Shown: positions 1-5,470 of the stretch, piece after piece
How positions within the stretch are numbered: position 1 is the stretch's first letter
Layout of the letters: the number at the start of each line of letters is the position of its first letter
NCBI GenBank assembly: GCA_937919015.1
Contig: CALFPN010000137.1
Coordinates: 1-9,733 of the forward strand
Length of the DNA stretch: 9,733 nucleotides
Reading direction: 5' to 3'
DNA from: an uncultured Clostridia bacterium
GTDB lineage: Bacteria; Bacillota; Clostridia; Lachnospirales; Anaerotignaceae
Program-made: the position numbers and the translations under genes
Notes under the pieces: model-generated
Told to the model about the DNA's origin: nothing
Databases searched by the model: none
What the model saw: only the letters and a program-made list of their open reading frames with translations

Positions 1-389
1 CCCCTGCCACAGACAATATACCGGACAAAAAGATACTGCATACAAACCTGACACTTATTGCAATCATACTGCAGGCATCTTTTCTCAATGCAGCAACAGT
101 CCGCTTTCCACAGGATACCGGTATTATTGTTATGATAAAAATTGTTCCCTTGCTGCTGTGTTCAATATGGATGAGCTGCAATCTGCGCTATGAGAAAAAC
201 TTGGGGCAAAGAAGAAAAAATTCAAAAATCGAACTGCTGTACTGCATTGTTCAGGATGTTACTGCTGCGATGAAATATTATGGCAAAATACCTTTTGGTA
301 CGGTTTTTATTATGGTAAATGCAATGGTGTACATATTTTTTGTAAACCCCAGATATATGAACCGAGTTCTCACAAAAAAGAAAAGTTAG
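1..389 (+). CDS. C-terminal part of an unrecognised membrane protein (5' truncated by window edge)
   Basis: The reading frame is open from the left edge (first full codon at position 3) to a TAG at 387-389, so 128 residues of a longer protein are visible. An ATG at 132 lies inside the frame but has no ribosome binding site, so it is unlikely to be the real start. The visible part has about three hydrophobic, probably membrane-spanning stretches: residues 15-33, 40-60 and 98-114. A basic, hydrophilic loop (EKNLGQRRKNSK) follows the second stretch, and the tail ends in TKKKS. It is more AT-rich than the genes to its right. I do not recognise the family and assign no function. A strong terminator starts at the stop codon, so this is the last gene of its transcript. 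Confidence 0.6.
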   Translation, partial: PATDNIPDKKILHTNLTLIAIILQASFLNAATVRFPQDTGIIVMIKIVPLLLCSIWMSCNLRYEKNLGQRRKNSKIELLYCIVQDVTAAMKYYGKIPFGTVFIMVNAMVYIFFVNPRYMNRVLTKKKS

Positions 390-418
390 CAGGATGCCAG
401 CGGGGCATCCTGCTTTTT
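389..418 (+). terminator. Rho-independent terminator after the left-edge membrane gene
   Basis: A perfect 10-bp stem, GCAGGATGCC (389-398) with GGCATCCTGC (404-413), closes a 5-base loop and is followed by five T residues (414-418). It starts at the last base of the stop codon of the truncated membrane gene and separates that gene from the threonine aldolase unit. Confidence 0.9.
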
Positions 419-450
419 ACTGTCAATCTGTACAAAACAGATGTTTTTCA

Positions 451-504
451 TTGGCATATAAGTACATTGTTATTATTGTATCAAAATGATATACTTGTTA
501 TATT
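451..504 (+). promoter_or_regulatory. Possible promoter region of the threonine aldolase unit
   Basis: The AT-rich gap between the terminator ending at 418 and the start codon at 538 must contain the promoter. Two weak sigma-A matches can be seen. One is TTGGCA (451-456) with 17 bases to TATTGT (474-479). The other is TTGTAT (476-481) with 17 bases to TATATT (499-504). Neither is a full consensus, and I cannot choose between them from sequence alone. Confidence 0.3.
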
Positions 505-537
505 ATTGAAAACCGATATATGAAAAGGAGAATTATT

Positions 538-1575
538 ATGATTCGTTTTGAATGTGACTATGCAGAAGGCATGCATCCCAGAATTCTGGACAGACTGATG
601 GAAACAAACATGGAACAGACAGCGGGCTACGGCATTGACCCCCACTGTGACAGAGCAAGAGAACTCATTAAAGCTGCTTGCGGCAGAGAAGATGTGGACG
701 TACATTTTCTGGTGGGTGGCACACAGGCAAATATGACGATTATTGCATCTGTTCTGCGTCCGCATCAGGGGGTATTCTGTGCAGATTCCGGTCATCTGAA
801 TGTCCATGAAACAGGTGCCATCGAAGCGACCGGTCATAAAGTAATCGTTCTGCCCACCACACAGGACGGCAAACTGACAGCAGAGGCCATTCAGGCAGGC
901 TACGATGCCCACTGGGGAGACGCGACCCACGAACATATTGTGCAGCCCGGTATGGTTTATATTTCCCAGTCCACAGAAGACGGCACCACATACACAAAGG
1001 CGGAACTGGAAGCCATCAGTGAAGTTTGCCGCAAATGTGAATTGCCTCTATTTATCGACGGTGCCAGAATGGGGTATGCCCTGATGGCAGAAGGTGCAGA
1101 TTTCACGCTGAATGATATCGCAAATCTGGCGGATGTGTTCTATATCGGCGGCACAAAAGTCGGTGCCATGATGGGGGAAGCCGTTGTCATCGTAAATCCT
1201 GCCCTGAAGAAAGATTTCCGTTACCTCATCAAACAGCGGGGCGGTATGCTGGCAAAGGGGAGACTCTTGGGTATTCAGTTTGAAACACTGTTCGAAGGCG
1301 GACTGTATTTTGAAGTGGCAAAACATGCCGATGATCTGGCAATGAAGATTCGCAGAGCCTTTGAGGCAAAAGGTATCGAAATGCTGTTTGATTCCAAGAC
1401 AAATCAGCAGTTCCCCATCCTGCCTAACGAAATGATGGAAAAACTGGCGGAAAAATACGCCTTCTCCTTCTGGTGCAAAGTAGGAGAAACCCACTCCGCC
1501 GTGCGTTTCTGCACAAGCTGGGCAACACAGGAAGCAAATGTAAATGAACTGCTTGCTGATATCGAAAAGATGTGA
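538..1575 (+). CDS. Low-specificity L-threonine aldolase (PLP-dependent)
   Basis: This 345-residue protein belongs to the beta-eliminating lyase / threonine aldolase family, whose members cleave L-threonine or L-allo-threonine to glycine and acetaldehyde in the cytosol. Visible features: the PLP-lysine motif FYIGGTKVGA with Lys207; FIDGARMGYAL with Asp174 and Arg177, the usual cofactor-contacting pair; His86 in ADSGHLNVHE, in the place of the histidine that stacks on the PLP ring; and the glycine-rich LVGGTQAN near residues 58-65. Length matches the family norm. An in-frame ATG at 520 would add six residues, but AAGGAG at 525-530 lies 7 bases before the ATG at 538, so I chose 538. The SdpI-family gene begins 5 bases after the stop and is probably cotranscribed. 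Stereospecificity (L versus allo) cannot be read from the sequence; ltaE is the usual symbol for the E. coli homologue. Confidence 0.93.
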   Translation: MIRFECDYAEGMHPRILDRLMETNMEQTAGYGIDPHCDRARELIKAACGREDVDVHFLVGGTQANMTIIASVLRPHQGVFCADSGHLNVHETGAIEATGHKVIVLPTTQDGKLTAEAIQAGYDAHWGDATHEHIVQPGMVYISQSTEDGTTYTKAELEAISEVCRKCELPLFIDGARMGYALMAEGADFTLNDIANLADVFYIGGTKVGAMMGEAVVIVNPALKKDFRYLIKQRGGMLAKGRLLGIQFETLFEGGLYFEVAKHADDLAMKIRRAFEAKGIEMLFDSKTNQQFPILPNEMMEKLAEKYAFSFWCKVGETHSAVRFCTSWATQEANVNELLADIEKM

Positions 1576-1580
1576 TGTAA

Positions 1581-1967
1581 ATGACTGGTTTTTGGTTTTT
1601 TATGCTGATTATGGCACTTCTGGTGCCGCTGACCATGATTTTGTTCGGCAATTTGTTTTATTACAAACCGCCGAAAAATATCAATGGGTTTTACGGCTAC
1701 CGGACGAAGCGTTCCATGAAAAACAGCCAGACATGGGAATTTGCCCATGAACATTGCGGCTGGCTTTGGGTGCGGTTTGGCGTGGTGCTGTTTGCTCTTT
1801 CGCTTGCATGCATGAATATGCTGAGAGAAAAGAATGTGGATACTATCGGCATCTGGGGCGGCGTTCTTGTGATGATTCAGTGTGTTTTTCTGGTATTGAC
1901 CATTCCGCTGACAGAACGAGCCCTTCGTAAACATTTTGATGAATACGGCATGAAAAAAGAACAATAA
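1581..1967 (+). CDS. SdpI-family small membrane protein
   Basis: This 128-residue protein has three predicted membrane segments (about residues 4-26, 62-80 and 90-110). Between the first two lies the motif INGFYGYRTKRSMKN followed by SQTW (residues 34-52), which I recognise as the conserved core of the SdpI family. In Bacillus subtilis, SdpI protects the cell against the SdpC toxin. Most homologues, including short single-domain ones like this, have no tested role, so immunity should not be assumed. No SdpC-like toxin or SdpR-like regulator is visible nearby. The start lies 5 bases after the threonine aldolase stop and lacks a convincing ribosome binding site, which suggests translation coupled to the upstream gene. 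A terminator follows 4 bases after the stop codon. Confidence 0.75.
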   Translation: MTGFWFFMLIMALLVPLTMILFGNLFYYKPPKNINGFYGYRTKRSMKNSQTWEFAHEHCGWLWVRFGVVLFALSLACMNMLREKNVDTIGIWGGVLVMIQCVFLVLTIPLTERALRKHFDEYGMKKEQ

Positions 1968-1971
1968 AAAT

Positions 1972-2006
1972 AACCCCGACTACTTTATTGTAGCCGGGGT
2001 TTCTTG
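1972..2006. terminator. Bidirectional terminator between SdpI-family gene and prfC
   Basis: AACCCCGACTAC (1972-1983) pairs with GTAGCCGGGGTT (1990-2001) around the loop TTTATT, giving a 12-bp stem with one A-C mismatch. On the plus strand the stem runs into a short T-rich stretch. On the minus strand it is followed by TATTTTTATT. It can therefore end both the threonine aldolase/SdpI transcript and the convergent prfC transcript. Confidence 0.8.
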
Positions 2007-2023
2007 CGTTTTGATTCATTTTC

Positions 2024-2043
2024 GCAGAAACGGTAGTTTCTGC
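2024..2043. repeat. Perfect 8-bp hairpin in convergent spacer
   Basis: GCAGAAAC (2024-2031) and GTTTCTGC (2036-2043) form a perfect inverted repeat around GGTA. No T-run follows on either strand, so it is not a standard terminator. It lies beside the larger element at 2048-2116 and may belong to it. Confidence 0.55.
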
Positions 2044-2047
2044 AAGT

Positions 2048-2116
2048 AGGGTTCCAAGGGAATGATTCCCTTGGCGGAGTGTGAGGCACCATGCAGGTGC
2101 TACGGGGCAGAACCCT
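2048..2116. repeat. Multi-hairpin intergenic element, REP-like
   Basis: AGGGTTC (2048-2054) and GAACCCT (2110-2116) can form a closing stem. Inside it are a 9-bp hairpin, CCAAGGGAA-TGA-TTCCCTTGG (2054-2074, sharing C2054 with the closing stem), and a 5-bp hairpin, GCACC-ATGCA-GGTGC (2086-2100). The result would be a three-way junction. The element sits just beyond the stop codon of prfC and is more GC-rich than other spacers in the window. Its architecture resembles dispersed palindromic elements found downstream of genes in many Clostridia, but copy number cannot be judged from one window. Confidence 0.5.
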
Positions 2117-2125
2117 CAAGGGGTC

Positions 2126-3721
2126 TTAAGCTTCCAGATGTTCTGTATCGTCTACTTCCAGTGCTTCTACCAGCTTCACTTCAGGATTCTTCTGCATGAA
2201 GTTGTTCAGGGTGTACTGGTTGGCAAAAAGCAGGATGGGTCTTTCGAAATGGTCGAATACCAGCGTGCTCCTGGGTACAACGTAATCCTTTACATCCTTG
2301 GGAGAACCGGGTGCAACCCATCTTGCTACCTGATATTCCAGAGGTTCCATTCTGATTTCGGAGTTATATTCATTCAGCAGTCTGTACTGGAATACTTCAA
2401 ACTGCAGCTGACCTACCGCACCTAGAATGACGTCGTTAAATTCGTTATGGTATACCTGAATCGCACCTTCCTGTGCCAGCTGCTGTACGCCTTTCTGGAA
2501 CTGCTTCGCTTTCAGAGAGTTCACGGGACGCACACGGCAGAACAGTTCGGGAGGGAAGGTAGGCAAGGGTTCAAAGAAGAGTTTTTCTTTTCTGTCTGTC
2601 AGAGTATCCCCGATCTGGAAGTTGCCGCTGTCGTAGATACCGATGATATCACCGGCAATGGCTGTTTCCACTGTTTCACGGTCGTTGGCCATCAGCTGTG
2701 TGGACTGGCTCAGTTTCATTGTTTTGCCTGTTCTGGAGAGGGTAACGCTCATGCCTCTTTCAAATGTACCGGAGCAGACACGGAAGAATGCCAGTCTGTC
2801 GCGGTGGGCGGGGTTCATGTTCGCCTGAATTTTGAAAATGAAGCCGCTGAAGAAAGAATCTGTGGGAGCTACTTCGCCGGTTGTTGTTTTTCTGACGCCG
2901 GGGGCAGGGGACCATTCCAGAAAATGATGCAGGAAAGGAGTGATGCCGAAGTCTGCCAGAGCGGAGCCGAAGAATACGGGGGACAGCTTGCCGTCTTTGA
3001 TGGCCTGCAGGTCGAAAGCATTGCCTGCACCGTCCAGAAGTTCCATTTCTTCGCGGAGGATATCCAGATTTGCATCGGAGATCATGCCTTCCAATGCATC
3101 ACCGAATACACCATTGGCACCCAGATCCACCACGCCGTTTTTCTGTTTATAAAGATATACTTTGTTTTCCAGTCTGTCATAGATGCCTTCAAAGGTCAGA
3201 CCGTTGCCGATGGGCCATGTAACCGCTGTGGAGGGCAGACCCAGTGCATCTTCCAGATCGGCCATACAGTCCAGAGGGTCTTTGGACTGACGATCCAGCT
3301 TGTTGATGAATGTAAAGATAGGAATCTCTCTCATGGAGCAAACTTTGAACAGCTTTACTGTCTGGGTTTCCACACCTTTTGCCGCGTCGATGACCATGAC
3401 CGCACTGTCTACGGAAGTCAGGATACGGTAAGTATCTTCACCGAAGTCGTTATGACCGGGAGTATCCATGATGGAAACCACCTTGTCATCATATTCAAAC
3501 TGCATAACGGAGGAAGTAACGGAGATCCCTCTCTGTTTTTCGATTTCCATCCAGTCGGATTTTGCAAATTTGTTTTTGCCTCTTGCTTTTACTGTGCCGG
3601 CTTCGCGGATGGCACCACCGTGCAGCAGCAGTTTTTCTGTCAGTGTTGTTTTACCCGCGTCAGGGTGGGAGATGATACCGAAAATACGACGTTTCTGAAT
3701 TGCCTGAGAATTGTTGCTCAT
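2126..3721 (-). CDS. prfC: Peptide chain release factor 3 (RF3), translation GTPase
   Basis: This 531-residue protein matches the usual RF3 length (about 529). RF3 is a cytosolic GTPase that removes RF1/RF2 from the ribosome after peptide release. All GTPase motifs are visible: G1 SHPDAGKTT (18-26), G2 RGISVT (64-69), G3 DTPGH (86-90), G4 NKLD (140-143) and G5 GSA (252-254). AKSDWMEIEKQRGIS and the SPAPG segment near 271-275 are typical of RF3 rather than EF-G or TetM-type proteins. Domain II follows near 290-390 and domain III fills the C-terminus. The start is supported by AAAGGA on the minus strand (plus-strand positions about 3731-3736), 8-9 bases before the ATG. It is a single-gene unit, divergent from ridA and convergent with the SdpI-family gene. 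No clear minus-strand promoter could be picked in the AT-rich 3722-3870 spacer. Confidence 0.97.
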   Translation of the reverse strand: MSNNSQAIQKRRIFGIISHPDAGKTTLTEKLLLHGGAIREAGTVKARGKNKFAKSDWMEIEKQRGISVTSSVMQFEYDDKVVSIMDTPGHNDFGEDTYRILTSVDSAVMVIDAAKGVETQTVKLFKVCSMREIPIFTFINKLDRQSKDPLDCMADLEDALGLPSTAVTWPIGNGLTFEGIYDRLENKVYLYKQKNGVVDLGANGVFGDALEGMISDANLDILREEMELLDGAGNAFDLQAIKDGKLSPVFFGSALADFGITPFLHHFLEWSPAPGVRKTTTGEVAPTDSFFSGFIFKIQANMNPAHRDRLAFFRVCSGTFERGMSVTLSRTGKTMKLSQSTQLMANDRETVETAIAGDIIGIYDSGNFQIGDTLTDRKEKLFFEPLPTFPPELFCRVRPVNSLKAKQFQKGVQQLAQEGAIQVYHNEFNDVILGAVGQLQFEVFQYRLLNEYNSEIRMEPLEYQVARWVAPGSPKDVKDYVVPRSTLVFDHFERPILLFANQYTLNNFMQKNPEVKLVEALEVDDTEHLEA

Positions 3722-3874
3722 ACCTTTGTTCCTTTCTGATCGATTTTTTATTTCAATGTAAAATTAGTTACGTACACAATATTTCTATTTTACCCGAAAA
3801 AATGGAAAAATGGAATATAAAGATACGAAAAAAGTGGGACAGATGTAAAATTTTTTGTTTCTTCCGAAAATACA

Positions 3875-3903
3875 TTGACTGGAAAATGTCTTTGGACTAA
3901 AAT
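3875..3903 (+). promoter_or_regulatory. Sigma-A promoter of ridA
   Basis: TTGACT (3875-3880) and TAAAAT (3898-3903) each match the consensus at five of six positions and are separated by the ideal 17 bases. The expected transcript would start near 3910, leaving a leader of about 45 bases before ridA. The rest of the divergent spacer (3722-3870) is A/T-rich; I see no riboswitch or clear operator in it. Confidence 0.75.
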
Positions 3904-3953
3904 AATACTGTTAGGTTTACTAATGCATTTCAATTTAATTGGAGGTAATGACA

Positions 3954-4331
3954 ATGAAATTTACAAACACAGATAAAGCACCCGCAGCAGTAGGTCCCTA
4001 CTCTCAGGCAGTAGCAGCAAACGGCTTCCTGTTCACATCCGGTCAGATTGCTCTGGACCCCGCAACAGGCGCAATCGTTGGTGAAGGCGACGTTGTAGCA
4101 CAGGCTGAACAGGTTATGAAAAACCTGTCCGCAGTTCTGGAAGCAAACGGTCTGACATTCACAGACGCAATTAAAACAACATGCTTCCTGGCTGATATGG
4201 GCGACTTCGCTGTATTCAACGAAGTATACGGCAAATACTTCACATCCAAACCCGCACGTTCCTGCGTTGCAGTAAAAACACTGCCTAAAAACGTTCTGTG
4301 CGAAGTTGAAGTAATCGCACTGATGAAATAA
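3954..4331 (+). CDS. ridA: RidA family reactive intermediate (enamine/imine) deaminase
   Basis: This 125-residue protein is a full-length RidA (YjgF/YER057c/UK114) homologue. The family forms trimers that hydrolyse 2-aminoacrylate and related imines released by PLP enzymes such as threonine/serine dehydratase, giving 2-keto acids plus ammonia. Visible features: APAAVGPYSQA (9-19), FTSGQIALDP (27-36), and PARSCVAVKTLPKNVLCEVEVIA (given here as two parts, 100-110 and 111-122), with Arg102, Cys104 and Glu117 matching the Arg, Cys and Glu of the E. coli active site. GGAGGT (3941-3946) lies 7 bases before the ATG at 3954. The in-frame TTG at 3939 overlaps, and the ATG at 3948 nearly touches, this site, so both are rejected as starts. 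Codon use is strongly biased (GCA, AAC, TTC, GTT), suggesting high expression. It is monocistronic, with its own promoter and terminator. Confidence 0.94.
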   Translation: MKFTNTDKAPAAVGPYSQAVAANGFLFTSGQIALDPATGAIVGEGDVVAQAEQVMKNLSAVLEANGLTFTDAIKTTCFLADMGDFAVFNEVYGKYFTSKPARSCVAVKTLPKNVLCEVEVIALMK

Positions 4332-4417
4332 TGAACCTTTTATCCCTCGCTGAAAAGCGGGGGATAATTTTTTGCGAAGCAAAAAAGGATTGCACGAAGT
4401 GCAAGACGGTTCATTAT
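4328..4417. repeat. Cloverleaf-like multi-hairpin element downstream of ridA
   Basis: A perfect 10-bp closing stem, ATAATGAACC (4328-4337) with GGTTCATTAT (4408-4417), encloses three consecutive hairpins. They are the terminator hairpin (4341-4366), TTTTTTGC-GAA-GCAAAAAA (4368-4386) and TTGCAC-GAA-GTGCAA (4390-4404, the first T being at 4390). The last two share a GAA triloop. The left arm overlaps the ridA stop codon. The whole has four arms, like the 2048-2116 element but larger. It may be a small mobile palindromic element that also supplies the terminator. Confidence 0.6.
4341..4373 (+). terminator. Rho-independent terminator of ridA
   Basis: TATCCCTCGCT (4341-4351) pairs with AGCGGGGGATA (4356-4366) as an 11-bp stem containing one G-U pair, with a GAAA loop and a run of six T residues (4368-4373). 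It begins 10 bases after the ridA stop codon and forms the first arm of the larger element at 4328-4417. Confidence 0.88.
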
Positions 4418-4420
4418 GAA

Positions 4421-4441
4421 TAAGATTCTGCAAGAATCTTA
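4421..4441. repeat. Perfect 9-bp inverted repeat between ridA and tRNA-Pro
   Basis: TAAGATTCT (4421-4429) and AGAATCTTA (4433-4441) are perfect inverted repeats around GCA. They lie four bases after the closing stem of the preceding element. A weaker repeat follows, AGCATCT (4451-4457) with AGATGCT (4478-4484), enclosing a 20-base loop and leading into a T-rich stretch (4490-4499). The function is unknown. Confidence 0.55.
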
Positions 4442-4540
4442 CGAATACGCAGCATCTGCCAGTCTGCAAAGAACAATAGATGCTCCTCGTTTTATTTTTG
4501 AAATTATTTCTGTGTATTTTGAAAAATACAAAAAATGTTG

Positions 4541-4569
4541 TTGACAGAAATCGACTGACATGTTATTAT
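4541..4569 (+). promoter_or_regulatory. Sigma-A promoter of tRNA-Pro
   Basis: A perfect -35 box TTGACA (4541-4546) lies 17 bases before TATTAT (4564-4569), a five-of-six -10 box. Transcription should start near 4576, about 27 bases before the mature tRNA. This is the strongest-looking promoter in the window. Confidence 0.85.
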
Positions 4570-4575
4570 AAATGA

Positions 4576-4592
4576 GCCGCTGAACGAGCGGC
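4576..4592 (+). other. Hairpin in the 5' leader of the tRNA precursor
   Basis: GCCGCT (4576-4581) and AGCGGC (4587-4592) form a perfect 6-bp GC-rich stem around GAACG. It lies at the expected transcription start and 10 bases before the mature tRNA end, so it would form the 5' end of the precursor removed by RNase P. It may stabilise the transcript or stop the leader mispairing with the tRNA. Confidence 0.5.
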
Positions 4593-4602
4593 ACAAAAAT
4601 AT

Positions 4603-4676
4603 CGAGGCGTGGCTCAGCTTGGTAGAGCGCTACATTAGGGATGTAGAGGTCGCAGGTTCAAATCCTGTCGCCTCGA
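4603..4676 (+). tRNA. tRNA-Pro, anticodon AGG
   Basis: A complete 74-base cloverleaf is visible. The acceptor stem is CGAGGCG (4603-4609) with CGCCTCG (4669-4675), and the discriminator is A4676. The D-stem is GCTC/GAGC (4612-4615, 4625-4628). The anticodon stem is CTACA/TGTAG (4630-4634, 4642-4646) with loop TTAGGGA, placing AGG at 4637-4639. The T-stem is GCAGG/CCTGT around TTCAAAT (4652-4668). The C1-G72 pair with A73, and G36-G37 next to the anticodon, are the standard identity elements of bacterial tRNA-Pro. CCA is not encoded; eight T residues follow directly. The AGG anticodon starts with A34, which needs deamination to inosine to read CCU/CCC broadly. Most bacteria use TGG, GGG or CGG for proline instead. 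Confidence 0.95.
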
Positions 4677-4688
4677 TTTTTTTTGCCC

Positions 4689-4730
4689 AAAAATCCGAGG
4701 ATATCAGTTGTTCTCGGATTTTTCTTTTTT
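4689..4730 (+). terminator. Terminator downstream of tRNA-Pro
   Basis: AAAAATCCGAG (4689-4699) and CTCGGATTTTT (4713-4723) form a perfect 11-bp stem with a 13-base loop, followed by further T residues to 4730. The T8 run at 4677-4684, directly after the tRNA, may already release some transcripts. Either way the tRNA is a single-gene transcript, separate from the sigma-factor operon. Confidence 0.85.
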
Positions 4731-4738
4731 CTGGCGTG

Positions 4739-4767
4739 TATACAAAAACATCTTCCTGTGTTACAAT
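4739..4767 (+). promoter_or_regulatory. Candidate promoter of the sigma / anti-sigma operon
   Basis: TATACA (4739-4744; four of six) and TACAAT (4762-4767; five of six) are 17 bases apart and lie between the tRNA terminator and the sigma-factor gene, so a sigma-A promoter here is plausible. I did not find a convincing ECF-type pair (an AAC-containing -35 with a CGT-containing -10), so autoregulation cannot be shown from this spacer. Confidence 0.4.
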
Positions 4768-4840
4768 GCCTAGAGGTAAAATCAGAAAAACGGGGAAGTT
4801 TAAATAAATGAAATGGGCGCAGCAACGGAGGTGAACCGTC

Positions 4841-5470
4841 ATGACTGACCTAAAGGAGAAGGATCTGATTGGAAAGGCAAAGCAGGGGGATATGCATGCT
4901 TTTGAGGAACTGATCCTGAAACATGAAAAAATCGTATATAACTTGGCATTGCGGATGATGAATCACAGTGAGGATGCCAAAGATATTTCTCAGGAAGTAT
5001 TTCTGAAAGCATATCGAAGTCTGTCCAATTTTGATGAGCGTTCTGCTTTTTCCACATGGCTCTATCGCATCACCCATAATACCTGCATTGATGAAATGCG
5101 CAAAAGAAAAGGCAAACAGAATTATTCTCTGGAAGAGGAGCTGGAAAATGAAGAAGGTTCCATGCAGCGGCAGATCGCCGATGAAGGGGATACACCGGAA
5201 GAAAGTCTGCTGCGGGAAGAGCAAAAAAGCGAGATATTGCAGGCATTGGAAAATTTATCCGAAGAGCATAAGGCGGCCATCATTCTGCGAGATGTGAAAG
5301 GGTTTTCTTATGAGGAGATCGCAGAGATATTGGAAGTATCTTTGGGAACGGTGAAAAGCCGTATTTCCCGGGCAAGAAATCAGTTGAAAAACGAAATTTT
5401 GAAAATGCGGGAACAAAACAAAAAAAGGTCCGTCATAAGAAAGGAAAGGAGGGAAGGCCATGAACTGTGA
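4841..5470 (+). CDS. ECF-type RNA polymerase sigma factor (sigma-70 family, SigW-like)
   Basis: This 209-residue protein has the two-domain layout of an extracytoplasmic function sigma factor. Sigma region 2 spans about 15-90, with AFEELILKHEKIVYNLA, DISQEVFLKAYR (48-59) for core binding and -10 recognition, and FSTWLYRITHNTCID (70-84). A short acidic linker (97-125) follows. Region 4 (about 135-185) contains the helix-turn-helix FSYEEIAEILEVSLGTVKSR (155-174), which would contact the -35 element. Regions 1.1 and 3 are absent, as expected. A basic tail (187-209) goes slightly beyond most family members. GGAGGTGA (4827-4834) ends 6 bases before the ATG. The 3' end overlaps the anti-sigma gene by 11 bases, the usual arrangement for a sigma factor held inactive by its partner. 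The stimulus and regulon are unknown. Confidence 0.93.
   Translation: MTDLKEKDLIGKAKQGDMHAFEELILKHEKIVYNLALRMMNHSEDAKDISQEVFLKAYRSLSNFDERSAFSTWLYRITHNTCIDEMRKRKGKQNYSLEEELENEEGSMQRQIADEGDTPEESLLREEQKSEILQALENLSEEHKAAIILRDVKGFSYEEIAEILEVSLGTVKSRISRARNQLKNEILKMREQNKKRSVIRKERREGHEL

Noticed and set aside
520..537. ATG at 520 as the threonine aldolase start
   Set aside because: The ribosome binding site at 525-530 lies inside that extension and is ideally spaced for the ATG at 538; the six extra residues are not family-like.
2447..3739. Long plus-strand open frame of 430 codons opposite prfC
   Set aside because: It is antisense to a complete, clearly conserved RF3; its product is Cys/Phe/His-rich without a recognisable domain, and no ribosome binding site fits.
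3930..4469. Minus-strand frame of 179 codons across ridA and its downstream element
   Set aside because: It runs through the ridA coding strand and the terminator hairpin region and is Cys-rich without a domain pattern.
4328..4484. CRISPR array or tRNA-associated phage attachment site
   Set aside because: The repeats are inverted hairpins of different sequence, not equally spaced direct repeats, and no integrase or duplicated tRNA end is visible.
4619..4807. Small plus-strand open frame starting inside tRNA-Pro
   Set aside because: It begins within the tRNA and reads through its terminator hairpin, so it is not a credible gene.
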